Shown: in pieces, positions 45,735 through 53,914 of the stretch | Layout of the letters: every line of letters begins with the position of its first letter | Position numbering within the stretch: position 1 is the first letter of the stretch | NCBI GenBank assembly: GCA_030432635.1 | Contig: JAUIMB010000003.1 | Coordinates: 270,825-334,824 of the forward strand | Length of the DNA: 64,000 nt | From: Bacteroidia bacterium | GTDB taxonomy: Bacteria; Bacteroidota; Bacteroidia; Flavobacteriales; Flavobacteriaceae | Direction: 5' to 3' | The notes under the pieces: generated by a model | Database searches by the model: none | What the model was told of the DNA's origin: nothing | What the model saw: only the letters and a program-made list of their open reading frames with translations | Program-made: the position numbers and the translations under genes

Positions 45735-46343
45735 ATGGCTTTCGAATTACCGAAATTAAAATACGATTACGATGCATTAGAACCTCATATCGATGCACGC
45801 ACCATGGAAATACATCACTCAAAGCACCATAATGGATATACCACAAAACTCAATGCTGCTATTGCAGGAACAGATTTAGAAGGGAAATCCATTGAGGATA
45901 TTTTGACCAATCTAGACATGAACAATGCTGCTGTACGAAATAATGGAGGCGGATTTTACAACCATGCACTGTTTTGGGAAGTGATGAACCCAGAAGATCG
46001 AGGTTACCTTTCAGGAGAATTGAAAGATGCTATCGAGGCTCAATTTGGTTCTAAGGATGCTTTCGTTGAAGCGTTTAGTAAAACTGCCGCAACTCAATTT
46101 GGGTCTGGTTGGGCATGGTTATGTGTTCATAAAGGCGGAAAGGTAGAGGTGTGTTCTACACCAAATCAAGACAATCCTTTAATGCCAGGCGTAACATGTG
46201 GAGGTACACCAATTTTAGGGTTGGATGTTTGGGAACACGCTTACTATTTAAACTATCAAAATAGACGCCCAGATTATATTGATGCCTTTTTCAAGGTGAT
46301 CAACTGGAATGAGGTAGAACGTCGTTATGCTGAGGCTAAATAA
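45735..46343 (+). CDS. sodB: Superoxide dismutase (Fe/Mn type)
   Basis: A 202-residue cytoplasmic enzyme that disproportionates superoxide. Metal ligands are His27 ([10 protein letters not shown]), His78-region (FYNHALFWE), and Asp/His in [10 protein letters not shown]; Tyr35 and a Gln (TPNQDN) belong to the second shell. Gln placement and GSGWAWL are compatible with either metal, so the metal is unsettled. Monocistronic: own promoter and a terminator 20 nt after the stop. Confidence 0.95.
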   Translation: MAFELPKLKYDYDALEPHIDARTMEIHHSKHHNGYTTKLNAAIAGTDLEGKSIEDILTNLDMNNAAVRNNGGGFYNHALFWEVMNPEDRGYLSGELKDAIEAQFGSKDAFVEAFSKTAATQFGSGWAWLCVHKGGKVEVCSTPNQDNPLMPGVTCGGTPILGLDVWEHAYYLNYQNRRPDYIDAFFKVINWNEVERRYAEAK

Positions 46344-46361
46344 AATAAATCAAATAGTATA

Positions 46362-46395
46362 CAGAAAAAGCAAACTCCTTGAGTTTGCTTTTTTT
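46362..46395 (+). terminator. Terminator of the superoxide dismutase gene
   Basis: A perfect 12-bp stem AAAAGCAAACTC/GAGTTTGCTTTT, loop CTT, then a T run. Confidence 0.9.
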
Positions 46396-46450
46396 ATATG
46401 ATCTATTTAAAAATGTGAGTAACAATGATTTTAAGTATGGACAGAAAATG

Positions 46451-46521
46451 AAAAAAGGCGGACGAGAGTCCACCTTTTTTGCCCCAAATCTACCATAAAC
46501 TTAACCTACTTATGTTATGGT
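46451..46521 (-). ncRNA. Putative small RNA, copy A of an intergenic pair
   Basis: Minus strand, about 70 nt. A -7-like box TATATTTG (46526-46533) precedes a constant head with the pieces CACCATAACATAAGTAGG and TTTATGGTAGATTTGGGGC, then an A run and a hairpin GGTGGAC/GTCCGCC (one mismatch) ending in TTTTTT. Seven bases of the head (ACCATAA and TTATGGT) can pair. The same layout recurs in copy B with a different hairpin sequence. Direction and transcription are inferred. Flavobacterial RNA families such as Flavo-1 exist; I cannot confirm membership. Confidence 0.6.
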
Positions 46522-46658
46522 GAAACAAATATAACTGCACTTTTTCCGAATATTTTAATTTTTTAGATTAACGACGAATAAATTGGCTTAAACGGAAAAA
46601 TATGAGGTTTATTATTATGAAATAGCGGAATTAACGGAAGTTAGAATAAGTACAAAAT

Positions 46659-46730
46659 AAAAAAAGGTGAACATTGTTCACCTTTTTTTGCCCCAAATCT
46701 ACCATGAACTTAACCTACTTATGTTATGGT
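46659..46730 (-). ncRNA. Putative small RNA, copy B of an intergenic pair
   Basis: Minus strand, about 70 nt. The box TACATTGG (46735-46742) sits at the same position as in copy A, one mismatch from TAnnTTTG. The head matches copy A over about 43 nt with one change, then GGGGC, an A run and a perfect hairpin GGTGAAC/GTTCACC with a T run. The hairpin arms differ from copy A while structure and spacing are kept, as expected of a terminator on an independently maintained RNA. Sequence between the copies is unrelated. Confidence 0.6.
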
Positions 46731-46843
46731 GAGACCAATGTATGCGATATTTGGTTAAAATGTATTAAATATTAGACGAAATGCACTTTTATCGGATGAA
46801 ACACACTTTTTTATAGATAAAGTGCCAAAAATCAGTGGTTTAA

Positions 46844-48742
46844 CTAATAGGCTCTTTCCTTATTTCCTTCATAAAAATTGATAAAAGCACGGTTGACAAC
46901 GCGATTACCTCCAGCAGTAGGGTAATTGCCTGTAAAATACCAATCCCCTAAATTTTTTGGACAGGCTTCATGTAAGCTTTCTATGGGCTGAAATATAGTC
47001 TTTACCTTAGCATTTACACTTTCATCAGAAATAAGCTCTGCAATCTTATCCGAAATGGCATCAGCTGTGAATTGAGCATACAAATCCTTGACAAAGTTTT
47101 TGATTTCAGTATCCTCTAACTCCAGTTGCGCCTTACACTTTTCATAAACCTCATCTACAAGGTGATATTTATCATTCTCCTTTAAAAGTTCCAACATTGC
47201 CCTAAATGCGATTAGGCTCTCAAGATTTGCCATGTCAATACCATAACAATCTGGATAACGAATTTGAGGAGCCGATGATACAACAATAATTTGTTTAGGG
47301 TTCAGTCTGTCCATCATTTTGATGATACTTTTCTTAAGCGTTGTACCGCGAACAATACTGTCGTCAATAATGACAAGGTTGTCTTCTGGTTTTATGACGC
47401 CATAGGTAACATCGTATACGTGGGCTACTAGGTCATCACGACTACTGTCTTCGGTAATGAAGGTGCGTAATTTAACATCCTTAATCGCAATCTTTTCAAT
47501 GCGAGGTCTCTCAGATAAAATTTCAGTGACCTTGTTTGCGGAAAGCTTTCCGTTGCCATCCAAAATGGCTTGTGTTTTCTTTTTGTTGAGATGTTCTTCA
47601 ACAGTTTCAATCATTCCGAAGAAAGATGTTTCTGCGGTATTTGGAATATATGAAAAGACAGTATTCTTGGTATCATTGTCAATAGCTTCCAAAACTTTAG
47701 GCATTAATAGCTTTCCAAGTGTTTTGCGCTCTTGGTATATTTCTGCATCGCTTCCACGGGAAAAATAAATGCGCTCAAAGGAACAAGCTTTGCGTTCAAG
47801 AGGTGCAATAATTTGCTCAATAGAAACATGTCCAGATTTTTTAGTGATTATAGCATGACCTGGTGCCAACTCCTTAACATCATCAAAAGCGACATTAAAC
47901 ACTGTTTGAATCACAGGACGTTCTGAAGCTACCACAACAATCTCGTCGTCGTCATAATAGTATGCAGGTCGAATTCCTGCAGGATCCCGAAGCACAAAAG
48001 CATCACCATGTCCTAGCAAACCAGCCATGGCATAGCCTCCATCCCAATTTTTAGATGATTTTTTAAGGATTTTGGCAATATTGAGTCGCTCTGCAATGAG
48101 AGGAGAACACTCACTTTTGCTATAACCTTCTTTTTTAAGCTTCTTGTATATCTTGGCCACAGCATCATCTAGGAAATGACCTATTTTTTCCATTATGGTT
48201 ATGGTATCGGCTCTTTCCTTGGGATGCTGACCCAATTTAACCAAACCCTCAAAGAGTTGGTTCACGTTGGTCATATTGAAATTTCCTGCAACAATGAGGT
48301 TTCTATGCATCCAATTATTTTGTCTTAAAAAAGGATGTACACTTTCGACGCTGTTTTTTCCAAAGGTACCATATCTCACATGTCCTAAAAGAAGTTCTCC
48401 GATGTATGGAATGTGTTTCTTTTGAAGATCTACATCATTCTGATAGTCTGGGTGAGCTGCAAATTCCTTATTGATGCGTTCGTTTATTTGGGCAAAAATG
48501 TCCTGTATGGGTTGTTGCGCAATGGAACGCACCCGACTGATGTAACGTTCGCCAGGTTTAGTGTTGAGTTTAATGCTTGCAAAACCTGCACCATCCTGTC
48601 CGCGGTTATGCTGTTTTTCCATCATGAGGTACATTTTATTCACACCGTAAAATGCGCTGCCATATTTATCCTTATAATAGGCTAATGGTTTTTTCAATCG
48701 GATGAGTGCAATTCCGCATTCATGTTTTAAAGCATCGCTCAT
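46844..48742 (-). CDS. purF: Amidophosphoribosyltransferase-like protein (PurF, long form)
   Basis: A 632-residue enzyme for the first committed step of purine synthesis: PRPP and glutamine to phosphoribosylamine. The catalytic Cys is at position 9 (LKHECGIALIR), so removal of an 8-residue propeptide is expected. Class II amidotransferase motifs NRGQDGAG and HVRYGT follow, then the PRPP loop VIIDDSIVRGTT near 460. It is about 125 residues longer than the E. coli enzyme, with extra C-terminal sequence (ending NRAFINFYEGN). This long form is typical of flavobacteria, which may carry a second, short PurF elsewhere. Confidence 0.88.
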   Translation of the reverse strand: MSDALKHECGIALIRLKKPLAYYKDKYGSAFYGVNKMYLMMEKQHNRGQDGAGFASIKLNTKPGERYISRVRSIAQQPIQDIFAQINERINKEFAAHPDYQNDVDLQKKHIPYIGELLLGHVRYGTFGKNSVESVHPFLRQNNWMHRNLIVAGNFNMTNVNQLFEGLVKLGQHPKERADTITIMEKIGHFLDDAVAKIYKKLKKEGYSKSECSPLIAERLNIAKILKKSSKNWDGGYAMAGLLGHGDAFVLRDPAGIRPAYYYDDDEIVVVASERPVIQTVFNVAFDDVKELAPGHAIITKKSGHVSIEQIIAPLERKACSFERIYFSRGSDAEIYQERKTLGKLLMPKVLEAIDNDTKNTVFSYIPNTAETSFFGMIETVEEHLNKKKTQAILDGNGKLSANKVTEILSERPRIEKIAIKDVKLRTFITEDSSRDDLVAHVYDVTYGVIKPEDNLVIIDDSIVRGTTLKKSIIKMMDRLNPKQIIVVSSAPQIRYPDCYGIDMANLESLIAFRAMLELLKENDKYHLVDEVYEKCKAQLELEDTEIKNFVKDLYAQFTADAISDKIAELISDESVNAKVKTIFQPIESLHEACPKNLGDWYFTGNYPTAGGNRVVNRAFINFYEGNKERAY

Positions 48743-48805
48743 TGTTGTATTGTCAGTTGTTTAAAAATGAGTTAACAATTTAGTATTATCCGTTTTGGCA
48801 TCAAT

Positions 48806-48833
48806 AAAAAACGCGCTCGTTTTTGAGCGCGTT
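48806..48833 (-). terminator. Terminator of the PfkB-kinase gene
   Basis: Nine-bp stem AACGCGCTC/GAGCGCGTT, 6-nt loop, T run on the minus strand, starting 4 nt after the stop. Confidence 0.87.
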
Positions 48834-48836
48834 CAT

Positions 48837-49763
48837 TTATGCTAGTTCTATATCGAAATGTGTCAGTTTCTTGAATTCCTTTAATCTATACTCGACATCG
48901 TCATTACTTAGATTTTGCATTCGTTCTGTTCCAAATTTCTCAACACAGAACGACGCAAGGGTTGAACCATAAATGACCGCATTTTTCATATTTTCAAATG
49001 AATAATCTTCACTATTTGCCAAATAGCCAGCAAATCCACCAGCAAACGTATCTCCAGCTCCAGTTGGATCAAATACTTCTTCTAGAGGTAAGGCTGGAGC
49101 ATAAAACATATTGTCATCGTGGAACAACAACGCACCATGCTCCCCTTTTTTGATCACTACATATTGAGGACCCATTTCGTGTATCTTTCGAGCCGCAACA
49201 ACCAATGAGTATTCACCTGTTAACTGTCTGGCTTCTTCATCATTAATTGTAATGACGTCTATTTTTTTAATCACTTGATGAAGTTCATCCAAGGCACAAT
49301 CCATCCAAAAATTCATCGTATCTAAAATAACCAATTTAGGTCTTGTGGTCATCTGCTCCAATACTCCAAGTTGTACAATTGGGTGCAAGTTTCCTAGCAT
49401 GACAACTTCGGCATCTTTATAGGCTTCAGGGACTATCGGATTGAAATCGGCCAAGACATTCAATTCAGTGACCAAAGTATCACGAGTATTCATATCATTG
49501 TGATAGCGTCCACTCCAAAAAAAGGTCTTCCCGTCCTTTACGATTTCGATACCATCGATATTAATGTTTTTGTCAGATAATAAATCCAAATACTCTTGGG
49601 GAAAGTCACCACCCACTACCGATACGGCTGCACTATCAATATTAAAATGAGAAGCCGCTAAACCAATAAATGTTGCCGCACCACCTAGAATTTTATCTGT
49701 TTTTCCAAAAGGCGTTTCAATAGCATCAAAAGCTACTGTGCCTACAATGACTAATTTGCTCAT
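48837..49763 (-). CDS. PfkB-family sugar or nucleoside kinase
   Basis: A 308-residue kinase of the ribokinase superfamily. The N-terminal GGAATFIGLAASHF and the C-terminal catalytic FDPTGAGDTFAGGFAGYLA (Asp near 240) are clear. It could be an adenosine, ribose or fructose kinase; the sequence does not decide. It lies between RNase H1 and purF on the same strand with its own promoter. Confidence 0.85.
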   Translation of the reverse strand: MSKLVIVGTVAFDAIETPFGKTDKILGGAATFIGLAASHFNIDSAAVSVVGGDFPQEYLDLLSDKNINIDGIEIVKDGKTFFWSGRYHNDMNTRDTLVTELNVLADFNPIVPEAYKDAEVVMLGNLHPIVQLGVLEQMTTRPKLVILDTMNFWMDCALDELHQVIKKIDVITINDEEARQLTGEYSLVVAARKIHEMGPQYVVIKKGEHGALLFHDDNMFYAPALPLEEVFDPTGAGDTFAGGFAGYLANSEDYSFENMKNAVIYGSTLASFCVEKFGTERMQNLSNDDVEYRLKEFKKLTHFDIELA

Positions 49764-49785
49764 AAGCTGTATTCAGAATTTTTTG

Positions 49786-49814
49786 CAAATATAGGTTTTT
49801 TATAATCTATCAAA
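49786..49814 (-). promoter_or_regulatory. Probable promoter of the PfkB-kinase gene
   Basis: On the minus strand TTTG (49811-49814), 17 nt, then TATATTTG (49786-49793), 23 nt before the ATG. Confidence 0.55.
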
Positions 49815-49819
49815 CGAAT

Positions 49820-50461
49820 TTATTTCCTGCCAAAATCGGCAGGAATTTCTCCCCAAGCCTTGGTTTCCCATTTAACGATAACTGTAGTATAGGTATTGGA
49901 TTTCAGCCATTTCACAGCGCGATCCACTAATTCGAAAAGCGATTTGTTTTTTTCGGTGCGCTCTAGTTTGGTGTTGCAGGTTTTTCGATTAACCCAGCTT
50001 ATTGCGGTTTTGGAGTCGGTGTAAATGATACGGTCACTACCCTTCTGTTTTAGCATAGCCAAACCATGAACAATGGCTAGAAACTCACCAATATTATTCG
50101 TGCCTTCTTCAAAAGGACCTTGGATGAAAAGTTGCTTTTTGGTTTTGGTATCGACACCACGATATTCCATAACACCAGGATTTCCTGAAGATGCAGCATC
50201 TACTGAAATGGAGTGGTAATTAGGGCTGCCAATTTTCTTCAACTCTGAATCACTAAGTTCACTTTTAAAGCTTTTGGTTTTTCCAACATAGTCTTTGTAA
50301 TTACCTTTATATGCTTTTTTCGCTGCTTCAAAAGTGTCAAATGACTTGTAGATTGCGCCTTGGTAGTTCGTGATTTGCGCTTTGCAGTCATCCCAAGATT
50401 CAAAGATTCCTGTATGATGACCCTTCCAAACGGTGTAGTATTTTTTCTTTTTTTTAGGCAT
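49820..50461 (-). CDS. Ribonuclease H1 with viroplasmin-type N-terminal domain
   Basis: A 213-residue enzyme that cuts the RNA strand of RNA-DNA hybrids. The N-terminal hybrid-binding domain (about 1-50: YYTVWKGHHTGIFESWDDCKAQITNY) resembles eukaryotic RNase H1. The catalytic domain has Asp in SVDAASSGNPG, Glu in NNIGEFLAIVHGL, Asp in IYTDSKTAISW and a final Asp in IPADFG. The ATG at 50461 is chosen because the family begins MPKKKKKYYTVWKG. Confidence 0.93.
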   Translation of the reverse strand: MPKKKKKYYTVWKGHHTGIFESWDDCKAQITNYQGAIYKSFDTFEAAKKAYKGNYKDYVGKTKSFKSELSDSELKKIGSPNYHSISVDAASSGNPGVMEYRGVDTKTKKQLFIQGPFEEGTNNIGEFLAIVHGLAMLKQKGSDRIIYTDSKTAISWVNRKTCNTKLERTEKNKSLFELVDRAVKWLKSNTYTTVIVKWETKAWGEIPADFGRK

Positions 50462-50611
50462 ATGCATCTAACATAGGCACTTGAGTTATTGCGAAAACTG
50501 AGCCGTTATTCATAGCGTGGACAATTTTGGTGAAAAATAGAGTTCAAATGAAATCAAAAGTAGCATACTTTTATAACTTCTGAAAACCGGATTTTAGAGA
50601 ATTAACAGATT

Positions 50612-52012
50612 TTAATCTTTTACCAACTTGAAAACTTTTGAAGTGCTATCCGAGCTTTCAAGCTTAAGAAAGTAAACACCATTGGTTAGGTTGGAAGTGT
50701 TGATGGTTTGAATGCCTTCTTTCAGGTTTTCCAATGAAAAAATAGATTTCCCTATAACCGATGTTAAACATGCTTTTGTAATGATTACTTCAGAATTGAT
50801 GTTAAGTATATCCTTTACAGGATTTGGATAAACCTTAATGTTTTGAACCGTATTTTCTTCCAGACTAAGCAAGCCCGAAACCTCAAACGAATGAGCAACG
50901 GTTTCACCTGCATACGTCACTTCCCAAGTCCAAGTACCATTCATGTCGAACACATCAGAGAACGACCAATAAATCCATGATGAATAATAATTGTTGCTAA
51001 AAGTATGTTCCCATTGGTTAAATACTGAATTATCTGGTCTAAGAATTCGAAAACCTCCAGTTGATCCACTGATTTGATCGCGCAGATAGGCCATAAAATA
51101 TATGGTGTCTTCAGCATTAAATGAATTGCTTAGAAATGTTGTTTCTTGGTTAGGGCAATTGGAAAAATTGGTAGGCGCTGTTTGAGTAAACACAGCATTT
51201 ATTCCCGGATTGAGATAGGACTTTTGTGATTGCCACCAAGAATCGACATTCATTGAATTGCAAGGACCAAAATACGGATCGATGAGTTGATTATTAGTGT
51301 CATACACTTCAAAATGTAAATGAGGTCCAGTCGAGACACCAGAACTTCCAACAGTGCCTAAATATTCACCTTGAGCAACCATTTCGCCAACATTTTTTGT
51401 CGTTGTTGAGCCGTTTTTCATATGTCCATACCAAGCGATACTGCCATCAGAGTGTTGAATGTAAACTGCGTTCCATGGTGTAGTGGTCGAAAAGTCACAA
51501 CTACGATCAAAATTACCATCACTTTTAAAAATGATTTGCCCAGCAGCAGCAGAAATAATTTCAGCAGCTCCATCATCCATCATTTTCCATGTAAATGGCC
51601 ATAAATAAATATCAACGCCTTGGTGATCGTAGCCATTTTGTGTGTCGTAGGTTCTGGTGCCACAATTGTAATCCAATAACAAGTTCGGACCATTAGCATT
51701 GTGATCAACATAATTTGAAATACCCCAAACGGAATTGTATATCGATCCGGAAGCTTTTTGTACTGGCCAAATGAATAATGGATGATTACCTCTTTGACCA
51801 TTTGAATATGCCAATCGATTTGCTTCACTCAATGATTGTATGCTAGTCTGGAGCTCTTGATGAATATGTGCTTTTTGCTCCAATGTTAAACATGGTTGGT
51901 TTTCTGGATTGAAGGTATAACTGCCAGCACCATCAGGTGCAATTTCAATTTGAGCCGAACAAACCTCTATTAAAAACAAAATACAAATTAAGAGTGAAGT
52001 TTTAATGTTCAT
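50612..52012 (-). CDS. T9SS-secreted M23 metallopeptidase
   Basis: A 466-residue secreted zinc peptidase of the lysostaphin/LytM fold. Signal peptide to CSAQ; M23 core about 120-250 with HQGVDIYLWPF (His and Asp ligands) and GPHLHFEVYD (HxH, near 228). A beta domain follows, then a T9SS sorting domain at about 395-466 (VYPNPVKDILNI ... KVFKLVKD). Such enzymes cleave glycyl or peptide cross-links in peptidoglycan or elastin-like substrates; the extracellular location suggests attack on other cells or matrix. Divergent from ricT. Confidence 0.92.
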   Translation of the reverse strand: MNIKTSLLICILFLIEVCSAQIEIAPDGAGSYTFNPENQPCLTLEQKAHIHQELQTSIQSLSEANRLAYSNGQRGNHPLFIWPVQKASGSIYNSVWGISNYVDHNANGPNLLLDYNCGTRTYDTQNGYDHQGVDIYLWPFTWKMMDDGAAEIISAAAGQIIFKSDGNFDRSCDFSTTTPWNAVYIQHSDGSIAWYGHMKNGSTTTKNVGEMVAQGEYLGTVGSSGVSTGPHLHFEVYDTNNQLIDPYFGPCNSMNVDSWWQSQKSYLNPGINAVFTQTAPTNFSNCPNQETTFLSNSFNAEDTIYFMAYLRDQISGSTGGFRILRPDNSVFNQWEHTFSNNYYSSWIYWSFSDVFDMNGTWTWEVTYAGETVAHSFEVSGLLSLEENTVQNIKVYPNPVKDILNINSEVIITKACLTSVIGKSIFSLENLKEGIQTINTSNLTNGVYFLKLESSDSTSKVFKLVKD

Positions 52013-52170
52013 AATTTATACGTTTTGAATTAGTTGTAGCCGAAGATAATTAAAAAAGCGAGCATTATTCTGGCAAAACAAATAATTATCTGTTGGAATG
52101 TTGTTTGTAAGGTGATATGAATACATGAAATTTGATAAATAGGTCTTACATTATACTTAATAAATAATCT

Positions 52171-52178
52171 TATCTTTA
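52171..52178 (+). promoter_or_regulatory. Probable -7 box of the ricT-gldH-PBP1A unit
   Basis: TATCTTTA (one mismatch to TAnnTTTG), 68 nt before the ATG of ricT. Confidence 0.35.
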
Positions 52179-52246
52179 CACTTGAAAATTAATACTAATC
52201 GTCATTCAGAAACCCAACAGGTTTGCTGAATTATATATACTAGTTC

Positions 52247-53425
52247 ATGAGTTGTAACAGTTGCTCAACTGGAAAGGATGGACAACCAAGAGGATGCAAA
52301 AACAATGGAACTTGTGGCACAGATAGCTGCAATAAACTCACTGTTTTTGATTGGTTGGCCAACATGTCGTTACCACAAGGACAAGAGCCTTTCATAGGTA
52401 TAGAAGTGCGTTTTAAAAACGGCCGAAAACAATACTACAAAAACACAGAGAATTTAACCTTAAGTATAGGTGATATCGTTGCCACACAGGCCAAATCAGG
52501 ACATGATATTGGTATGGTAACACTTACAGGTGAATTGGTACGCGTGCAAATGAAGCGCAAGAAAATCAATATTGATGACGAAGAAAAAGTACTAAAAATA
52601 TATAGGAAAGCTTCTCAACGGGATATTGATATATGGTCTTCAGCACGAGACAAGGAGGAACCAATGAAGGTTAAGGCAAGACAGTTTGCCATAGACCTCA
52701 ATTTGAAAATGAAAATTTCCGATATCGAATTTCAAGGTGATGCTAGCAAAGCAACATTTTATTATACTGCGGAGGAACGTGTGGATTTTAGAGAACTCAT
52801 AAAAGTATTTGCTCGGGAATTTAGAACACGAATTGAAATGAAGCAAGTTGGTTTTCGTCAGGAAGCAGCTAGGCTTGGAGGTATCGGCTCATGTGGAAGG
52901 GAACTATGTTGTTCTACTTGGCTAACAGATTTTAGATCCGTTAGTACTTCTGCAGCACGCTATCAGCAATTATCCTTGAACCCATTAAAATTAGCTGGGC
53001 AATGCGGAAAACTGAAGTGCTGTCTAAATTATGAACTTGATGCCTATTTGGATGCCCTTAAAGCATTTCCAAAAACTGAAACAAGATTATTTACTGAAAA
53101 AGGCAAAGCCGTTTGCCAAAAAACAGATATCTTTAAAGGGCATCTATGGTATGCTTACGAAGGTGAATGGATGAATTGGCATAAACTTACGACCGAACAA
53201 GCCAATGAGATTATCGAAAAGAATAAGAACAATGAAAAAGTCGCTAGCCTCGAAGAATACGCTGCAGAGTTGATTGAAGATACTAAATCGACTTTTGAAA
53301 ACGTTGTTGGTCAAGATAGTTTAACCCGTTTTGATAGACCAAAACGAAAAAACAAACGTAACAATAAAAGGAGTAAACAACGACGACGTAACAATAAACC
53401 TAAAAATAACAATGCAAAAAAATAG
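52247..53425 (+). CDS. ricT: RicT-like (PSP1/YaaT) iron-sulfur regulatory protein
   Basis: A 392-residue cytoplasmic protein. The N-terminal 30 residues are Cys-rich (CNSCSTGKDG, CKNNGTCGTDSC), a Bacteroidota feature. The PSP1 core includes DFRELIKVFAREFRTRIEMKQVG and ends with the cysteine motifs GSCGRELCCSTWL and CGKLKCCLNYELDAY; B. subtilis RicT carries Fe-S clusters in the RicAFT complex that affects RNase Y-dependent mRNA processing. A highly basic tail (KRKNKRNNKRSKQRRRNN) is probably RNA-interacting. Its end overlaps gldH by 14 nt. Confidence 0.9.
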   Translation: MSCNSCSTGKDGQPRGCKNNGTCGTDSCNKLTVFDWLANMSLPQGQEPFIGIEVRFKNGRKQYYKNTENLTLSIGDIVATQAKSGHDIGMVTLTGELVRVQMKRKKINIDDEEKVLKIYRKASQRDIDIWSSARDKEEPMKVKARQFAIDLNLKMKISDIEFQGDASKATFYYTAEERVDFRELIKVFAREFRTRIEMKQVGFRQEAARLGGIGSCGRELCCSTWLTDFRSVSTSAARYQQLSLNPLKLAGQCGKLKCCLNYELDAYLDALKAFPKTETRLFTEKGKAVCQKTDIFKGHLWYAYEGEWMNWHKLTTEQANEIIEKNKNNEKVASLEEYAAELIEDTKSTFENVVGQDSLTRFDRPKRKNKRNNKRSKQRRRNNKPKNNNAKK

Positions 53426-53912
53426 GTGTTGGTCTTTACTGATTCTGGTGTTGATTGCTATAAGTTCTTGTGATGATCGTCGGGTGTTTGATCAATATCA
53501 ATCGTTATCTAATGAATGGGATAAAAGCCACGCAGTGACATTTAAAGTCACTCCTCCAGATTCGATTAAGCCCTACAACTTGTATGTAAACCTAAGAAAT
53601 AATGACAATTATCAATACAGCAACTTATTTCTTATTGTCGAGTTAAATTATCCTAACGGAAAGGCCATGAAGGATACACTAGAATATAAAATGGCTAATC
53701 CTGATGGGACTTTTTTAGGAACCGGATTTACCGATATTAAGGAAAACAAACTTTGGTATAAAGGCTATGATGAACCCTTTATCTTTGAAGAATTAGGGGA
53801 ATATACCGTTACGATTCAACATGCTATGCGACAAAATGGCAGTGTCAATGGAATCGCAAAACTGGAAGGTGTTACAGAAGTAGGTTTTAGAATTGAAAAG
53901 ACGACGAATTGA
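53412..53912 (+). CDS. gldH: Gliding motility lipoprotein GldH
   Basis: A 166-residue lipoprotein with lipobox AISSC (Cys about 19), matching the flavobacterial GldH family required with other Gld proteins for gliding and chitin use. Body features include NEWDKSHAVTFKVTPPD, YNLYVNLRNNDNYQYSNLFLIVELN and a C-terminal EVGFRIEKTTN. I use the ATG at 53412, which begins the signal peptide; longer frames upstream run antiparallel to nothing and lie in ricT. The neighbour PBP1A gene is the usual companion of gldH in this family. Confidence 0.9.
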   Translation: MQKNRCWSLLILVLIAISSCDDRRVFDQYQSLSNEWDKSHAVTFKVTPPDSIKPYNLYVNLRNNDNYQYSNLFLIVELNYPNGKAMKDTLEYKMANPDGTFLGTGFTDIKENKLWYKGYDEPFIFEELGEYTVTIQHAMRQNGSVNGIAKLEGVTEVGFRIEKTTN

Positions 53913-53914
53913 TT

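Larger units (their letters stand above)
46344..46843. other. 500-nt gene-free stretch between sodB and purF
   Basis: Contains the sod terminator and two near-identical small-RNA-like units on the minus strand, annotated separately. The 125 nt between the units and the last 100 nt before purF show no coding frame or recognisable signal. Confidence 0.7.

Noticed and set aside
46441..46745. A transposon remnant or insertion sequence at the paired element
   Set aside because: No transposase fragment, terminal inverted repeats or target duplication; the shared block is too short and has promoter and terminator signals.
53331..53411. Extension of the gldH frame by 27 codons upstream
   Set aside because: It lies inside ricT, has no signal-peptide character, and the lipoprotein signal starts at the ATG at 53412.
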